A program made the translations under genes and the position numbers. Positions 16,547 through 25,351 of a stretch of 64,000 bases of DNA are shown here, in pieces. The DNA lies in the NCBI RefSeq assembly GCF_900096975.1, contig NZ_FMYQ01000004.1, forward strand, positions 62,001 through 126,000, given 5' to 3'. The stretch comes from Paraburkholderia lycopersici (GTDB lineage: Bacteria; Pseudomonadota; Gammaproteobacteria; Burkholderiales; Burkholderiaceae). Under the pieces are notes generated by a model, which made no database searches, was not told the origin of the DNA, and was given only the letters and a program-made list of their open reading frames with translations. Position 1 is the stretch's first letter. Each line of letters begins with the position of its first letter.

Positions 16547-18109
16547 TTGGATTACGCGTTGATGATGTCGGCCTATGCGAAGCGCGCGGCGCGCAAGCTC
16601 ACGCAGCAGGACCTGCTTTACGAGAGCTTGCGCCGCGCCATACTCGACGGCGACATCCGCCGCGGCACGCGGCTCGCTTCGAGCCGTGCGCTCGCGGAAC
16701 AGCTTGGCATCGCGCGCAATTCGGTGCTCTACGCGTATGAGCGGCTGGTGGAAGAGGGGTTTATCAACGCCACGCGCCACGGCTCGGTCGTCAACGCTGT
16801 CGATGCAACTGGCGCGGCGACGCCTGCCCAGGCCGCGCCGCGCGAGGGTCCCGCGCCTGCGCTCGCGCGCCGCGTGCGCGAATTGCCGCCGCGCCGCATG
16901 AGCACCGACGGCGCAAGAGCGCTGCGCCCCGGCGTACCCGCGCTCGACGCGTTTCCTTACGCGCAATGGCGCGGCGCGGTCGAACGCGCGTTGCGCGATC
17001 TGCGCACGCACGACCTGGGCTACGGCGACAGCGCAGGCATGCCCGCGCTGCGCGAGGCGATCGCGCAATACGTACGGGTTTCGCGCGGCGTGCGCTGCCA
17101 GCCGGAGCAGGTGTTCGTCACGGACGGCACGCAGGCCAGCCTCGACCTGTGCGCGCGCTTCTTTGCGGACGCGGGCGAGCGCGCGTGGATCGAGAATCCC
17201 GGCTACCTCGGTGCGCGCGTGGCCTTCGCCGCCGCCGGGCTGCACCTCGTGCCGATGAGCGTGGATGCCGCCGGCATGACGGCGCGGGCCGAAGACTGGC
17301 GCGAACAGCCGCCGCGCCTCGTTTATCTCACGCCCTCGCACCAGTATCCGCTTGGCTGCGTGCTGAGCCTCGAACGGCGGCTCGCGCTGATCGAGCAGGC
17401 GCGCGCGTGCGGGGCGTGGATCGTCGAGGACGACTACGACAGCGAACTGCGCCACGATGGCCCGCCGCTGCCGTCGATCCAGGGTCTCGCCGACGACGCG
17501 CCCGTGATCTATCTCGGCACCTTCAGCAAGACGCTATTTCCCGCTTTGCGCATCGGTTTCATGATCGTGCCGCAGCGCGTGTTGGCACCGTTCGCGCAGG
17601 CGCATCGCACGCTCGTGCGCCAGGGGCGCGTGGCGGAACAGCTGGCGCTGGCGGACTTCATCGAAAGCGGGCGTTACGCGCGCCATTTGCGGCGCATGCG
17701 CAGGCTTTACGAAGAGCGCCGGGACGGGCTCGTGGCCGCGATCGGCAAGCATCTGGCAGGCTTGATGACGGTATCGGCGGATGCAGGCGGCATGCATTTG
17801 AGCGTGCGTCTCGACGCGCCGCTCGCCGACGTGGACGTGAGCGAAGCAGCTTGCGCGCAGGGGCTGCATCTCTCGCCCTTGAGCGCCTATTGCCTCGACG
17901 CCGGCGCGCCCGACGCGGCGTGCTACAACGGCTTCCTGCTCGGCTATGCGGAAACGCCGCCGCATGTCGCCGACGCGCTCATGCAGACGCTCGCGCGCAT
18001 CGTGCGCGAGCGTCTGCCGGCGGCTGGCCGATGCTTACTTATGCCCCGCGATGGCATGCGGCAGGTAGGGCGCTTCGAGCGCGTTGATTTCCGCGGCGGT
18101 GAGCGTTAG
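16547..18109 (+). CDS. MocR-family (GntR-aminotransferase fusion) transcriptional regulator, PdxR-like
   Basis: 520 residues. A GntR-type winged helix lies at about residues 18-85 (QDLLYESLRRAILDGDI, SRALAEQLGIARNSV), followed by a linker and a fold-type I aminotransferase domain. K328 in GTFSKTLFPALR is the expected PLP-binding lysine. These proteins sense PLP or amino compounds and control vitamin B6, GABA or taurine genes. The start is TTG at 16547, with GGAG at 16534-16537; MDYALMMSAY is the typical family N-terminus. The target is probably the divergent acetyltransferase and itself. Its last 75 bases overlap the convergent aldo/keto reductase. Confidence 0.9.
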   Translation: MDYALMMSAYAKRAARKLTQQDLLYESLRRAILDGDIRRGTRLASSRALAEQLGIARNSVLYAYERLVEEGFINATRHGSVVNAVDATGAATPAQAAPREGPAPALARRVRELPPRRMSTDGARALRPGVPALDAFPYAQWRGAVERALRDLRTHDLGYGDSAGMPALREAIAQYVRVSRGVRCQPEQVFVTDGTQASLDLCARFFADAGERAWIENPGYLGARVAFAAAGLHLVPMSVDAAGMTARAEDWREQPPRLVYLTPSHQYPLGCVLSLERRLALIEQARACGAWIVEDDYDSELRHDGPPLPSIQGLADDAPVIYLGTFSKTLFPALRIGFMIVPQRVLAPFAQAHRTLVRQGRVAEQLALADFIESGRYARHLRRMRRLYEERRDGLVAAIGKHLAGLMTVSADAGGMHLSVRLDAPLADVDVSEAACAQGLHLSPLSAYCLDAGAPDAACYNGFLLGYAETPPHVADALMQTLARIVRERLPAAGRCLLMPRDGMRQVGRFERVDFRGGER

Positions 18110-19009
18110 CGAAAGCGCCGCGACGGCGTCCTCGATGTGCCGCGGCTTCGAGGCGCCGATGATCGGCGAGGTGATGCCCGGCTTTTGCAGCAGCCACGCG
18201 AGCGCGACCTGCGCGCGCGAAACGTTGCGCTCGTGCGCGATCGTTGCGACCGCATCGATGATGGACTTGTCCGCATCCGCGCCGTAAAGCGTCTTGCCGA
18301 AGCTATCGGTCGCTTCGCGCTCGCTCGTCGCGTTCCAGTCGCGCGTGAGACGGCCGCGCGCAAGCGGGCTCCACGGCATCACGGCAATGCCCTGATCGGC
18401 GCACAGCGGCAGCATTTCGCGCTCTTCCTCGCGATAGAGCAGGTTCACGTGGTCCTGCATGCTGACGAATTGCGTCCAGCCGTTCGTGCGCGACGTGTAG
18501 AGCGCCTTGCTGAACTGCCACGCGTACATGGACGACGCGCCGATATAGCGCGCCTTGCCCGCCTTCACGACGTCGTGCAGCGCTTCGAGCGTTTCCTCGA
18601 TGGGCGTGTCGTAGTCCCAGCGATGGATCTGGTAGAGATCCACGTAGTCGGTGCCGAGGCGCTTGAGGCTATGGTCGATTTCCGTGAAGATGGCCTTGCG
18701 CGAAAGGCCCTGGCCATTCGGGCCGGGCCGCATGCGATTGTAGACCTTCGTCGCGAGCACGATGTCGTCGCGCTTGACGAAGTCGCGCAGCGCGCGCCCG
18801 ACGATCTCCTCGGAGGTGCCGTCGGAATAGGTGTTCGCGGTGTCGAAGAAGTTGATGCCCGCGTCGAGCGCCTGGCGAATGAGCGGGCGGCTGGCGTCTT
18901 CGCCGAGCGTCCACGGGTGCGTGCCGCGTTCGGGCACGCCATAGGTCATGCAACCGAGGCAAAGACGCGAAACCTGCAGCCCTGTCGAGCCGAACCTGAC
19001 GTAATCCAT
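18035..19009 (-). CDS. Aldo/keto reductase
   Basis: 324-residue NADPH-dependent oxidoreductase with a TIM barrel. The catalytic tetrad is visible: D and Y in INFFDTANTYSDG, K in LATKVYNR and H in YQIHRWD. The closest subgroup looks like YajO/AKR-type proteins that start MDYVRFGSTGLQVSRLCLG. The start ATG at 19007-19009 begins that block. It lies 115 bases downstream of the PuuB-like oxidase on the same strand and could reduce aldehydes made there, but that link is inference. The 3' end overlaps the MocR gene by 75 bases, both frames being coding. Confidence 0.9.
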   Translation of the reverse strand: MDYVRFGSTGLQVSRLCLGCMTYGVPERGTHPWTLGEDASRPLIRQALDAGINFFDTANTYSDGTSEEIVGRALRDFVKRDDIVLATKVYNRMRPGPNGQGLSRKAIFTEIDHSLKRLGTDYVDLYQIHRWDYDTPIEETLEALHDVVKAGKARYIGASSMYAWQFSKALYTSRTNGWTQFVSMQDHVNLLYREEEREMLPLCADQGIAVMPWSPLARGRLTRDWNATSEREATDSFGKTLYGADADKSIIDAVATIAHERNVSRAQVALAWLLQKPGITSPIIGASKPRHIEDAVAALSLTLTAAEINALEAPYLPHAIAGHK

Positions 19010-19124
19010 TGCTGTTGCTCCTTGCGAAAAGGCGGTTGAAGCAGAGAAAGCGTGCGCGCCGCGCGCAGGCGGTGGACTTTCGCAAGGGTATAACAGGCGG
19101 GGAGAACGTGCAGGGCGCACCGTC

Positions 19125-20429
19125 TCAGAACATCTCCATCACGCGGTGATAGAGCATGCCCATTTCGAGCGCGGGCCGCCGCCATGCGGGGCCGCCGGGA
19201 AAGCGCGCATGGCGCAGTTGCGCGAACAGATCGAACGAGGCGCGCTCTCCGACGATGGCCTGCGCGACCACGCGCCCCGCAATGCCCGTGAGCGCGACGC
19301 CGTGCCCCGAAAAGCCTTGCACGTAGTAATAATTCGGATCGATCGCGCCGAAGTCGGGCGCGCGATTGCGCGTGACGTCGACAAAGCCGCCCCACGCATA
19401 ATCCACGCGCGCGGCCGACAGCTGCGGAAATACGTCGCTCATGCGTCTGTGCATGGCCGCCGTGAGCTGCGCGGGCGCGGCCCCGGTCGAGTCCGCCCGG
19501 CCGCCGAACAGCATGCGGTCGTCGGCGCAGACGCGGAAGTAGTCGAGAAAGAAGTTGTTGTCGCACACGGCAGATCGTTGTGCGATCAGCGAGTCGGCCA
19601 GCCCGCGTCCGAGCGGCTCCGTTGCGATGATGTACGACGCGATGGGCGCGATGCGCGCGGCCACGGCGCCTGGCAACACGCCGCCCGGCGCGGCGTTGCA
19701 GCACGACACCACGGCGCGGCAGCGCACTTCCGCGCGCGCGGTCTTGACGACGGGCCGCGCGCCGCGCACGACTTCGAGCGCACGCGTGTGCGCGAACAGC
19801 CGGGCGCCTTCGCGTCGGGCCGCGGCGGCCAGGCCGAGGCAATACTTGAGCGGATGCAGGTGCCCCGAGACCGGGTCGTAGACGCCCGCGAGGTAGCGCT
19901 GCGAAGCGACGTGCGCGCGAGTGGCGTCGGTATCGAGCCATTCGAGGCGATCGTACCCCCAGCGCGTGCGCGCCGCGTCCATCCACGCGCGCAGGTCGGG
20001 TACGCGCTTGGCCTTCGTCGCGACAGTCAGATAACCGGGCGTGAAGTCGCAGTCGATGCCGTAACGCGCGATGCGCTCGCGCACGAGGTTCACGCCCTCG
20101 ATGGAGAGAGCCCATGCGGCCCGTATGCCTTGCGCGCCGAGCTGCTTTTCGAGCACTTCATCTTTCGCGAAGCCCACGAGCGTTTGCCCGCCGTTGCGGC
20201 CCGAGGCGCCCCAGCCGGGACGATGGGCGTCGAGCACCACGACCGAGAGGCCCCGCGCGCGGCACTCCAGCGCGACCGAGAGCCCGGCGAAGCCTGCGCC
20301 GATCACGCATATGTCGGCTTCGATCGCGCCTTCGAGCACGGGGTCGTCGTCGGCGGGGCGCGTGGCGGTGGCTTCGTAGTACGAGTGGCGGGCGAGGGCC
20401 TGCGCCTGCGCGTCGAGGTCGAGTGTCAT
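19125..20429 (-). CDS. FAD-dependent amine oxidoreductase, PuuB-like (second copy)
   Basis: 434 residues, DAO family. The FAD dinucleotide motif is ICVIGAGFAGLSVAL and the flavin-contact segment is GWGASGRNGGQTLVG; the C-terminal GFSGHGVALTGIAGRVVA is typical of gamma-glutamylputrescine oxidases. Its start overlaps the stop of the upstream paralogue (TGATG at 20427-20431), so translation is coupled. It is alignable to its neighbour over the whole length but clearly diverged (for example CNNFFLDYFRVCADDRM against CDSRFVLDYFRPAPDTR), pointing to an old tandem duplication with possible new substrate use, such as another polyamine or its glutamylated form. Confidence 0.87.
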   Translation of the reverse strand: MTLDLDAQAQALARHSYYEATATRPADDDPVLEGAIEADICVIGAGFAGLSVALECRARGLSVVVLDAHRPGWGASGRNGGQTLVGFAKDEVLEKQLGAQGIRAAWALSIEGVNLVRERIARYGIDCDFTPGYLTVATKAKRVPDLRAWMDAARTRWGYDRLEWLDTDATRAHVASQRYLAGVYDPVSGHLHPLKYCLGLAAAARREGARLFAHTRALEVVRGARPVVKTARAEVRCRAVVSCCNAAPGGVLPGAVAARIAPIASYIIATEPLGRGLADSLIAQRSAVCDNNFFLDYFRVCADDRMLFGGRADSTGAAPAQLTAAMHRRMSDVFPQLSAARVDYAWGGFVDVTRNRAPDFGAIDPNYYYVQGFSGHGVALTGIAGRVVAQAIVGERASFDLFAQLRHARFPGGPAWRRPALEMGMLYHRVMEMF

Positions 20430-21721
20430 CAAAGCAGGTCCTTCATTCGATACCACGCCATCGCGAGCACGAGGGCAGGGGTTCGCAGTGTAGCGCCGCC
20501 CGGGAAATCGCGGTGCCGGATCTTGCCGAACAGGTCGAAGCGCGCGGCCTGGCCGTGAATCGCTTCGGCGATCAACGTGCCCGCGAGCCCGGTGGTGTTC
20601 ACGCCGTGACCGGAGAAACCCTGCGCGAAATACACGGTGGGCGAAAGGCGGCCGAAATGCGGCGCGCGGTTCATCGTGATGTCCACGTAGCCGCCCCAGG
20701 CATAGTCGATCTTCACGTGGGCGAGCTGCGGAAACGTTTTCAGCATGTCGCGTCGCATGGCTTCGCCCAGATTGGGCGGCGCGAACGTCGAATAGCTGAC
20801 CTTGCCGCCCCACAGCAAGCGCGTGTCCGGCGCGGGGCGGAAGTAGTCGAGCACGAACCGGCTGTCACACACGGCTGCCTGGGCGGGCATGAGCGCGTTC
20901 ATGCGCGCGGCGCCCAGCGGTTCGGTGGCGATCACGTATGTGCCCACGGGCATGATCTTGCGCGCGAGGGCGGGCGCGAGATCGCCCAGGTAGGTATTGC
21001 ATGCGAGCACGACGAATTTCGCGCTTACGTTGCCGCGGGCGGTCTCGGCGACATGCTTGCCGTTTTCTTCGCGCAGGCGCGTAACGGCGCTGTTTTCGAA
21101 CACGCGCACACCCGCCTCGACGGCAGCGCGCGCGAGCCCCAGCGTGTAATTGAGCGGATGCAGATGACCGCTATCGGGATCGTAGAGGCCGCCCGGATAG
21201 CGCGACGATTGCACGTAGCGCGCGACGCCTTCGCCATCTATGTACTGGAAGCGGTCGTAGCCGAAGCGCCGCGCCACGTCATCGCGCCAGCGTTTGAGCG
21301 CATCGACGTCGCGCTCCTTGTTTGCCGCGGTGAAATAGCCCGCGGTGAGCGCGCAGTCAATGCGATGCTTCGCTACCCGCTGCTTCACGATGTCGAGCGT
21401 TTCGAGACCCATGTCCCAGATCTGCCTTACCTCGGCTTCGGACATGAACTGCGCGAACGTGTCGATATCGCAGGCGAATCCGCCAATCAACTGCCCGCCG
21501 TTGCGTCCGCTCGCGGCCCAGCCGACTCGCGAGGCTTCGAGGAGTGCAACGCTGTAGCCGCGTTCGGCGAGATTGAGCGCAGCGGAAACGCCCGTGAGAC
21601 CGGCGCCGATCACGCAGACGTCGGCGTCGAGCGCACCTTCGAGCATGGGGTGCGCCGTGGCGTCGTTGGCCGTGGCCGCGTACCAGGACGGTGCGTGAGG
21701 CTGATTCGCGAATTTGAGCAT
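20429..21721 (-). CDS. puuB: PuuB, gamma-glutamylputrescine oxidoreductase
   Basis: 430-residue FAD enzyme that oxidises gamma-glutamylputrescine to gamma-glutamyl-aminobutyraldehyde, the second step of the Puu pathway. FAD-binding motif VCVIGAGLTGVSAAL at about residues 35-50, then GWAASGRNGGQLIGG, and the C-terminal GFSGHGVNTTGLAGTLIA. MLKFANQPHAPSWYAAT is a typical family start. It follows a terminator after the porin gene, so expression may depend on read-through or its own promoter. All Puu partners (puuA, puuC, puuD, puuR) are in this window. Confidence 0.88.
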   Translation of the reverse strand: MLKFANQPHAPSWYAATANDATAHPMLEGALDADVCVIGAGLTGVSAALNLAERGYSVALLEASRVGWAASGRNGGQLIGGFACDIDTFAQFMSEAEVRQIWDMGLETLDIVKQRVAKHRIDCALTAGYFTAANKERDVDALKRWRDDVARRFGYDRFQYIDGEGVARYVQSSRYPGGLYDPDSGHLHPLNYTLGLARAAVEAGVRVFENSAVTRLREENGKHVAETARGNVSAKFVVLACNTYLGDLAPALARKIMPVGTYVIATEPLGAARMNALMPAQAAVCDSRFVLDYFRPAPDTRLLWGGKVSYSTFAPPNLGEAMRRDMLKTFPQLAHVKIDYAWGGYVDITMNRAPHFGRLSPTVYFAQGFSGHGVNTTGLAGTLIAEAIHGQAARFDLFGKIRHRDFPGGATLRTPALVLAMAWYRMKDLL

Positions 21722-21737
21722 GGGAAAGCGTATTCAG

Positions 21738-21771
21738 AAAAAGCGGGCGGCAGCACGCGGTTGCCGCCCGC
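21738..21771 (-). terminator. Terminator/attenuator after the DUF3138 porin gene
   Basis: A 10-bp stem (GCGGGCGGCA/TGCCGCCCGC) with a 9-base loop, followed on the minus strand by CTTTTTC. It lies between the porin stop and puuB and would lower transcription into the oxidase pair. Confidence 0.75.
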
Positions 21772-21781
21772 CCCGACGTCG

Positions 21782-23371
21782 TCAGAAGGAGTAGATGAAC
21801 TGCGCGCCCAGCAAGTCGTTGCTCTTGCCGTACGAACCGTCGTCGTGCAGGAAGACGCGCTGCGTCGCCCAGTCGTGACGGTATTCGACCTTCACGGTGA
21901 TCTGCTGCGTCGGATAGAACAGCAGGTCGAGCGCCACGTCCTGGCGCGTCGCGCCCTTGCATTCGAAGCCGAAGCCGCCGCCGGCCTGCGAATTCGCCAG
22001 GCAGTCCGCACCAATGCCGAAGCCGTTGTACGGGTCCATGCCGTTCGAATTGAGCACGATGCCGCCGCCGCCGCCGCCGTTCTTGCTGTTCGCGAGCAGG
22101 TCGTAACGCACCGTCGCGCCCATGCGGCCCACCACCGGTGCGTTGAACTTGCGGTGCGCGAGCAGCGAGAAGCCGTACCACTGTGCGTTGCCGCCGTTGT
22201 ACGCGGCGCGCTGCTGCTGACCGTAATCCACTTCGGCGTTGTACTGGATGTCCGCGAGTGTGTAGGTCGCGTCGAGTTCGCCGAAGAAGAAGTAGCCGCC
22301 CGAGCTCGACGCCTGGCCGCCCACGCCGTACACGGCCTGCCCCGTGGCCGGATCGAATGCGCTCGACAGCGTCTGGCGGCCGATGTTGAACGAGCCGCCG
22401 ATGTCGAGCGCGCTCGACCACGTATAGTCGGCACGCGCGGTGAACGTCGGGATCTTGTTGCTCGTGGTGATCGGATCGCCCAGCGCGTTCTGGCCCGTCT
22501 GTACGACCGCGCCGTTGGTGCGGTACTGCTCGTTGCCGATCATGAACTTGAATGCCCATTTGCTGCCGTCGGGCGTGTAGTTCCAGCCGATGCCCACATA
22601 GCTGCCCGGATCCGAGAAGTCGTAGAGCAGGTTGTGCGTGAGCGTGAGCATCTGGTTCGACTGCTGCACCTCGTAGCCGCCGAAGCTCTGCATGAGACCC
22701 GCGACGAAGGTGCCCGTGGAGGTCACCGGCACGGTGATGACCGCCGTGTTCAGAATGTTGTTGCCGATCTCGCCATTCTCGTTTTGCAGCAGCGTGATGC
22801 CGTTGCCGCGGTTGGGCATGAGCGTGATTTCGGCCGACGGCGCCATCGGGCCGACGCCGAACGTCTTCTTGATGTCGAGGTAGACGTCGCCGAACGTGCT
22901 GTTGAAGTAGTTGTACGAACCGGTGTGGTTCGCGAACAGGAACGACGAGGTGCCCGGCGCGCGGTTGTAGATGTAGGTCGGATCGATGTAGCCCGTGATC
23001 GAGAGACCCGCGAGCGGCCCCGTCGTGGCGGCGTCGGTGAGCGAATCGACCTTGAGTTGCTGGCTCGCGATCTGCTGCTTCATCGCGTCGACTTCGTCGT
23101 TGGTCAGATGCGCCTGCGCCTTGCCGTAGTCGGGGGAGCTGATGTCGACGACCGGCGCGGCGGCCGTGGCCGGCACGGGCGGCACGGACGGCGCCGCCGT
23201 CGTCTTTGCAGAAGTCTTCGACTGCGCCAGTTCGGTCTTGAGCGATTTCACCTCTTTTTGCAGGGCGTTGAGCTGCGCCTGCAGGGCTTTGATCTGTTCA
23301 CTGGTCGAATCGGCAAACGCGATCCCCGGCAACGCCCCGGCCACCAGCAGACAGATTAACTTCTTCTTCAT
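21782..23371 (-). CDS. DUF3138 family outer-membrane porin-like protein
   Basis: 529 residues. An 18-20 residue signal peptide (MKKKLICLLVAGALPGIAFA) is followed by a coiled-coil stretch (SEQIKALQAQLNALQKEVKS), a Pro/Ala linker, then a large beta-rich domain of alternating aromatic strands ending in aromatic phenylalanine (LLGAQFIYSF), the outer-membrane barrel signature. It matches the DUF3138 family, common in Burkholderiales. AAGGAG precedes the ATG. Its place between the putrescine importer and the PuuB genes suggests it lets polyamines or their source compounds across the outer membrane; inference. Confidence 0.85.
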   Translation of the reverse strand: MKKKLICLLVAGALPGIAFADSTSEQIKALQAQLNALQKEVKSLKTELAQSKTSAKTTAAPSVPPVPATAAAPVVDISSPDYGKAQAHLTNDEVDAMKQQIASQQLKVDSLTDAATTGPLAGLSITGYIDPTYIYNRAPGTSSFLFANHTGSYNYFNSTFGDVYLDIKKTFGVGPMAPSAEITLMPNRGNGITLLQNENGEIGNNILNTAVITVPVTSTGTFVAGLMQSFGGYEVQQSNQMLTLTHNLLYDFSDPGSYVGIGWNYTPDGSKWAFKFMIGNEQYRTNGAVVQTGQNALGDPITTSNKIPTFTARADYTWSSALDIGGSFNIGRQTLSSAFDPATGQAVYGVGGQASSSGGYFFFGELDATYTLADIQYNAEVDYGQQQRAAYNGGNAQWYGFSLLAHRKFNAPVVGRMGATVRYDLLANSKNGGGGGGIVLNSNGMDPYNGFGIGADCLANSQAGGGFGFECKGATRQDVALDLLFYPTQQITVKVEYRHDWATQRVFLHDDGSYGKSNDLLGAQFIYSF

Positions 23372-23426
23372 CGGGATTCTCCTTGTTGGTCGTTATTGCG
23401 AGTACTTCAAGGTGCGGGCAAGGGGC

Positions 23427-23448
23427 GGGGGCGGCGCGCACCACCCCC
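23427..23448 (-). other. Intercistronic hairpin between potI and the porin gene
   Basis: An 8-bp stem (GGGGGTGG/CCGCCCCC on the minus strand, one G-U) with a 6-base loop and no T-tract. It is more likely an mRNA-stabilising or processing structure than a terminator. Confidence 0.4.
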
Positions 23449-23465
23449 TTATCATGCAGTCCTCA

Positions 23466-24377
23466 TTACGCCGCGCGCCGGCCGATCGGCGCGCCCACCG
23501 CACCGGAGGGGGCGGGTGGCGTGATCGCTTCGGCGGGATCGGGCTGGACGAAGGCGAGCTGCATGTCGCGCATGCGCTTCTTCTCGCGTGCCGACATCAA
23601 CTGGTTCACGGCGATCACGCCGATCGTCACCGCGGAAATGAAAAGCGTCGCGAGCGCATTCATTTCCGGATTCAGACCGAGGCGCACGCGTGAGAACACC
23701 ACGAGCGGCAGCGTGGTCGAGCCCGGCCCCGAAAGGAACGCGGAGAGCACGAGGTCGTCGATCGAAAGCGTGAACGAGAGGAGCCAGCCCGAGAGCAGAG
23801 CCTGCGAGATGAGCGGCAACGTGATGACGAAGAACACCTTGAGAGGCGTGGCGCCGAGATCGAGCGCGGCTTCTTCGAGCGACTTGTTCATCTCCTTCAC
23901 GCGCGACTGCACGATGATCGCCACGTACGAGACGCACAGCATCACGTGGCCGATCCAGATCGTCACGATGCCGCGTCCCTTCGGCCAACCCAGCATCTGT
24001 TCGAGCGCGACGAAGAGCAGCAGCAGCGAGATGCCCTGAATGACCTCGGGAATCACGAGCGGCGCGTTGATCATGCCCGTGTAGAGCGTGAAACCGCGAA
24101 AGCGACCGAAGCGCGCGAGAACGAAGCCGGCCCACGTGCCGATCACGACCGAAGCGAACGCGGTCATGAGGCCGATCTTGAGCGAGAGCCACGCGGCGCT
24201 CAGCAACTCGTCGTCCTGCAGCAGCGCCGCGTACCACTTCAGCGAGAAGCCGGACCACACCGTAACGAGCTTCGACTCGTTGAACGAGTAGACAACGAGA
24301 CTGATGATGGGGATATAGAGGAACAGGAACCCGAGGGCGAGAACGCCCGTGGAGAGCGTACGGTTGGGCTTGATCAT
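23466..24377 (-). CDS. potI: PotI, polyamine ABC transporter permease
   Basis: 303-residue inner-membrane permease for putrescine uptake, partner of PotH. Six hydrophobic segments; the ABC permease EAA loop reads EEAALDLGATPLKVFFVITLP, where it docks to the ATPase. The N-terminus MIKPNRTLSTGVLALGFLFL is typical. The start overlaps the potH stop by ATGA (24374-24377). The C-terminal 40 residues after the last membrane helix form a Pro/Ala-rich tail longer than in E. coli PotI. Confidence 0.92.
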   Translation of the reverse strand: MIKPNRTLSTGVLALGFLFLYIPIISLVVYSFNESKLVTVWSGFSLKWYAALLQDDELLSAAWLSLKIGLMTAFASVVIGTWAGFVLARFGRFRGFTLYTGMINAPLVIPEVIQGISLLLLFVALEQMLGWPKGRGIVTIWIGHVMLCVSYVAIIVQSRVKEMNKSLEEAALDLGATPLKVFFVITLPLISQALLSGWLLSFTLSIDDLVLSAFLSGPGSTTLPLVVFSRVRLGLNPEMNALATLFISAVTIGVIAVNQLMSAREKKRMRDMQLAFVQPDPAEAITPPAPSGAVGAPIGRRAA

Positions 24378-25339
24378 TTTCCTTCCTCCAGTTCCTTGAC
24401 CTGGTAGTACTGAAAGATCGCCATGGGCACGAGAAGCAGCAGGACCATCGCAACGGTGACGGCAGAGGCCATTGGCCAGTCCATGTTGTTGAAGAACTCG
24501 TCCCACATCACGCGACCGATCATGAGCGTGTCGGCGCCGCCGAGCAGTTCGGGGATCACATACTCGCCCACGGCCGGAATGAACACGAGCAGACTGCCCG
24601 CGATGATGCCGTTCTTCGAGAGCGGCAGCGTGATCTGGGTGAACGCCACCCAGGGCTTCGCGCCCAGGTCGTATGCGGCTTCGAGCAGCGTGAGGTCCAT
24701 CTTCACGAGGTGCGCGTAGAGCGGCATCACCATGAAGGGCAGGTACGAATAGACCATGCCGATATAGACGCCCGCGTCGCTGTGGTAGAGGCGCAGCGGC
24801 GAGTGAATCAGGCCGATGGCGAGGAGGGCGTGGTTGAGCAGGCCATCGTCCTTGAGGATGCCGATCCATGCGTAGACGCGAATGAGGAACGACGTCCAGA
24901 ACGGCAGCATCACGCCCATCATGAGCAGATTGCGCGTGGCCGGATTCGAGCGAGCGATGTAGTAGGCGATGGGATAGCCGATCAGCAGACAAAAGATCGT
25001 CGATACGGCCGCCATCTTCAGCGAACTGATGTAGGTGGCGATGTAAAGGCTATCCTGCAGCAGGAACGCGTAGTGGCCGAGCTGCAGCGCGAAGTGCACC
25101 ATGCCGTCTTTCACCTGGACCAGGTTCGAGTAGGGCGGTATGCCCATCACCTGGTCGGCGAAGCTGATCTTGAGCACGAGCACGAAGGGCAGCGCGAAGA
25201 AGAGCGTGAGCCACACGAAAGGCACGCCGATCGCGGCGGTGCGGCCCGAGGGCACGAAGCGCGAGAGCAAGCGCGCGATCGCGGGGCGGCGTGCGCTAGC
25301 GGCTGCGCGTGCCGGCGTGGCGGGAAGAGAGGTACTCAT
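24374..25339 (-). CDS. potH: PotH, polyamine ABC transporter permease
   Basis: 321-residue inner-membrane permease. After an Ala/Arg-rich cytoplasmic start come six membrane segments, beginning VWLTLFFALPFVLVLKISFA. The EAA motif is LEAAYDLGAKPWVAFTQITLP. AAGGAGG eight bases before the ATG gives a strong start. It overlaps potI by four bases and follows potG by 12 bases, so potG-potH-potI is a tightly coupled unit. Confidence 0.92.
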   Translation of the reverse strand: MSTSLPATPARAAASARRPAIARLLSRFVPSGRTAAIGVPFVWLTLFFALPFVLVLKISFADQVMGIPPYSNLVQVKDGMVHFALQLGHYAFLLQDSLYIATYISSLKMAAVSTIFCLLIGYPIAYYIARSNPATRNLLMMGVMLPFWTSFLIRVYAWIGILKDDGLLNHALLAIGLIHSPLRLYHSDAGVYIGMVYSYLPFMVMPLYAHLVKMDLTLLEAAYDLGAKPWVAFTQITLPLSKNGIIAGSLLVFIPAVGEYVIPELLGGADTLMIGRVMWDEFFNNMDWPMASAVTVAMVLLLLVPMAIFQYYQVKELEEGK

Positions 25340-25351
25340 GATCAGGCCTCC

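Noticed and set aside
20114..23359. Very long plus-strand open frame opposite the PuuB and porin genes
   Set aside because: Arg/His/Val-rich shadow typical of GC-rich codon bias; the minus strand carries recognisable FAD and porin proteins.
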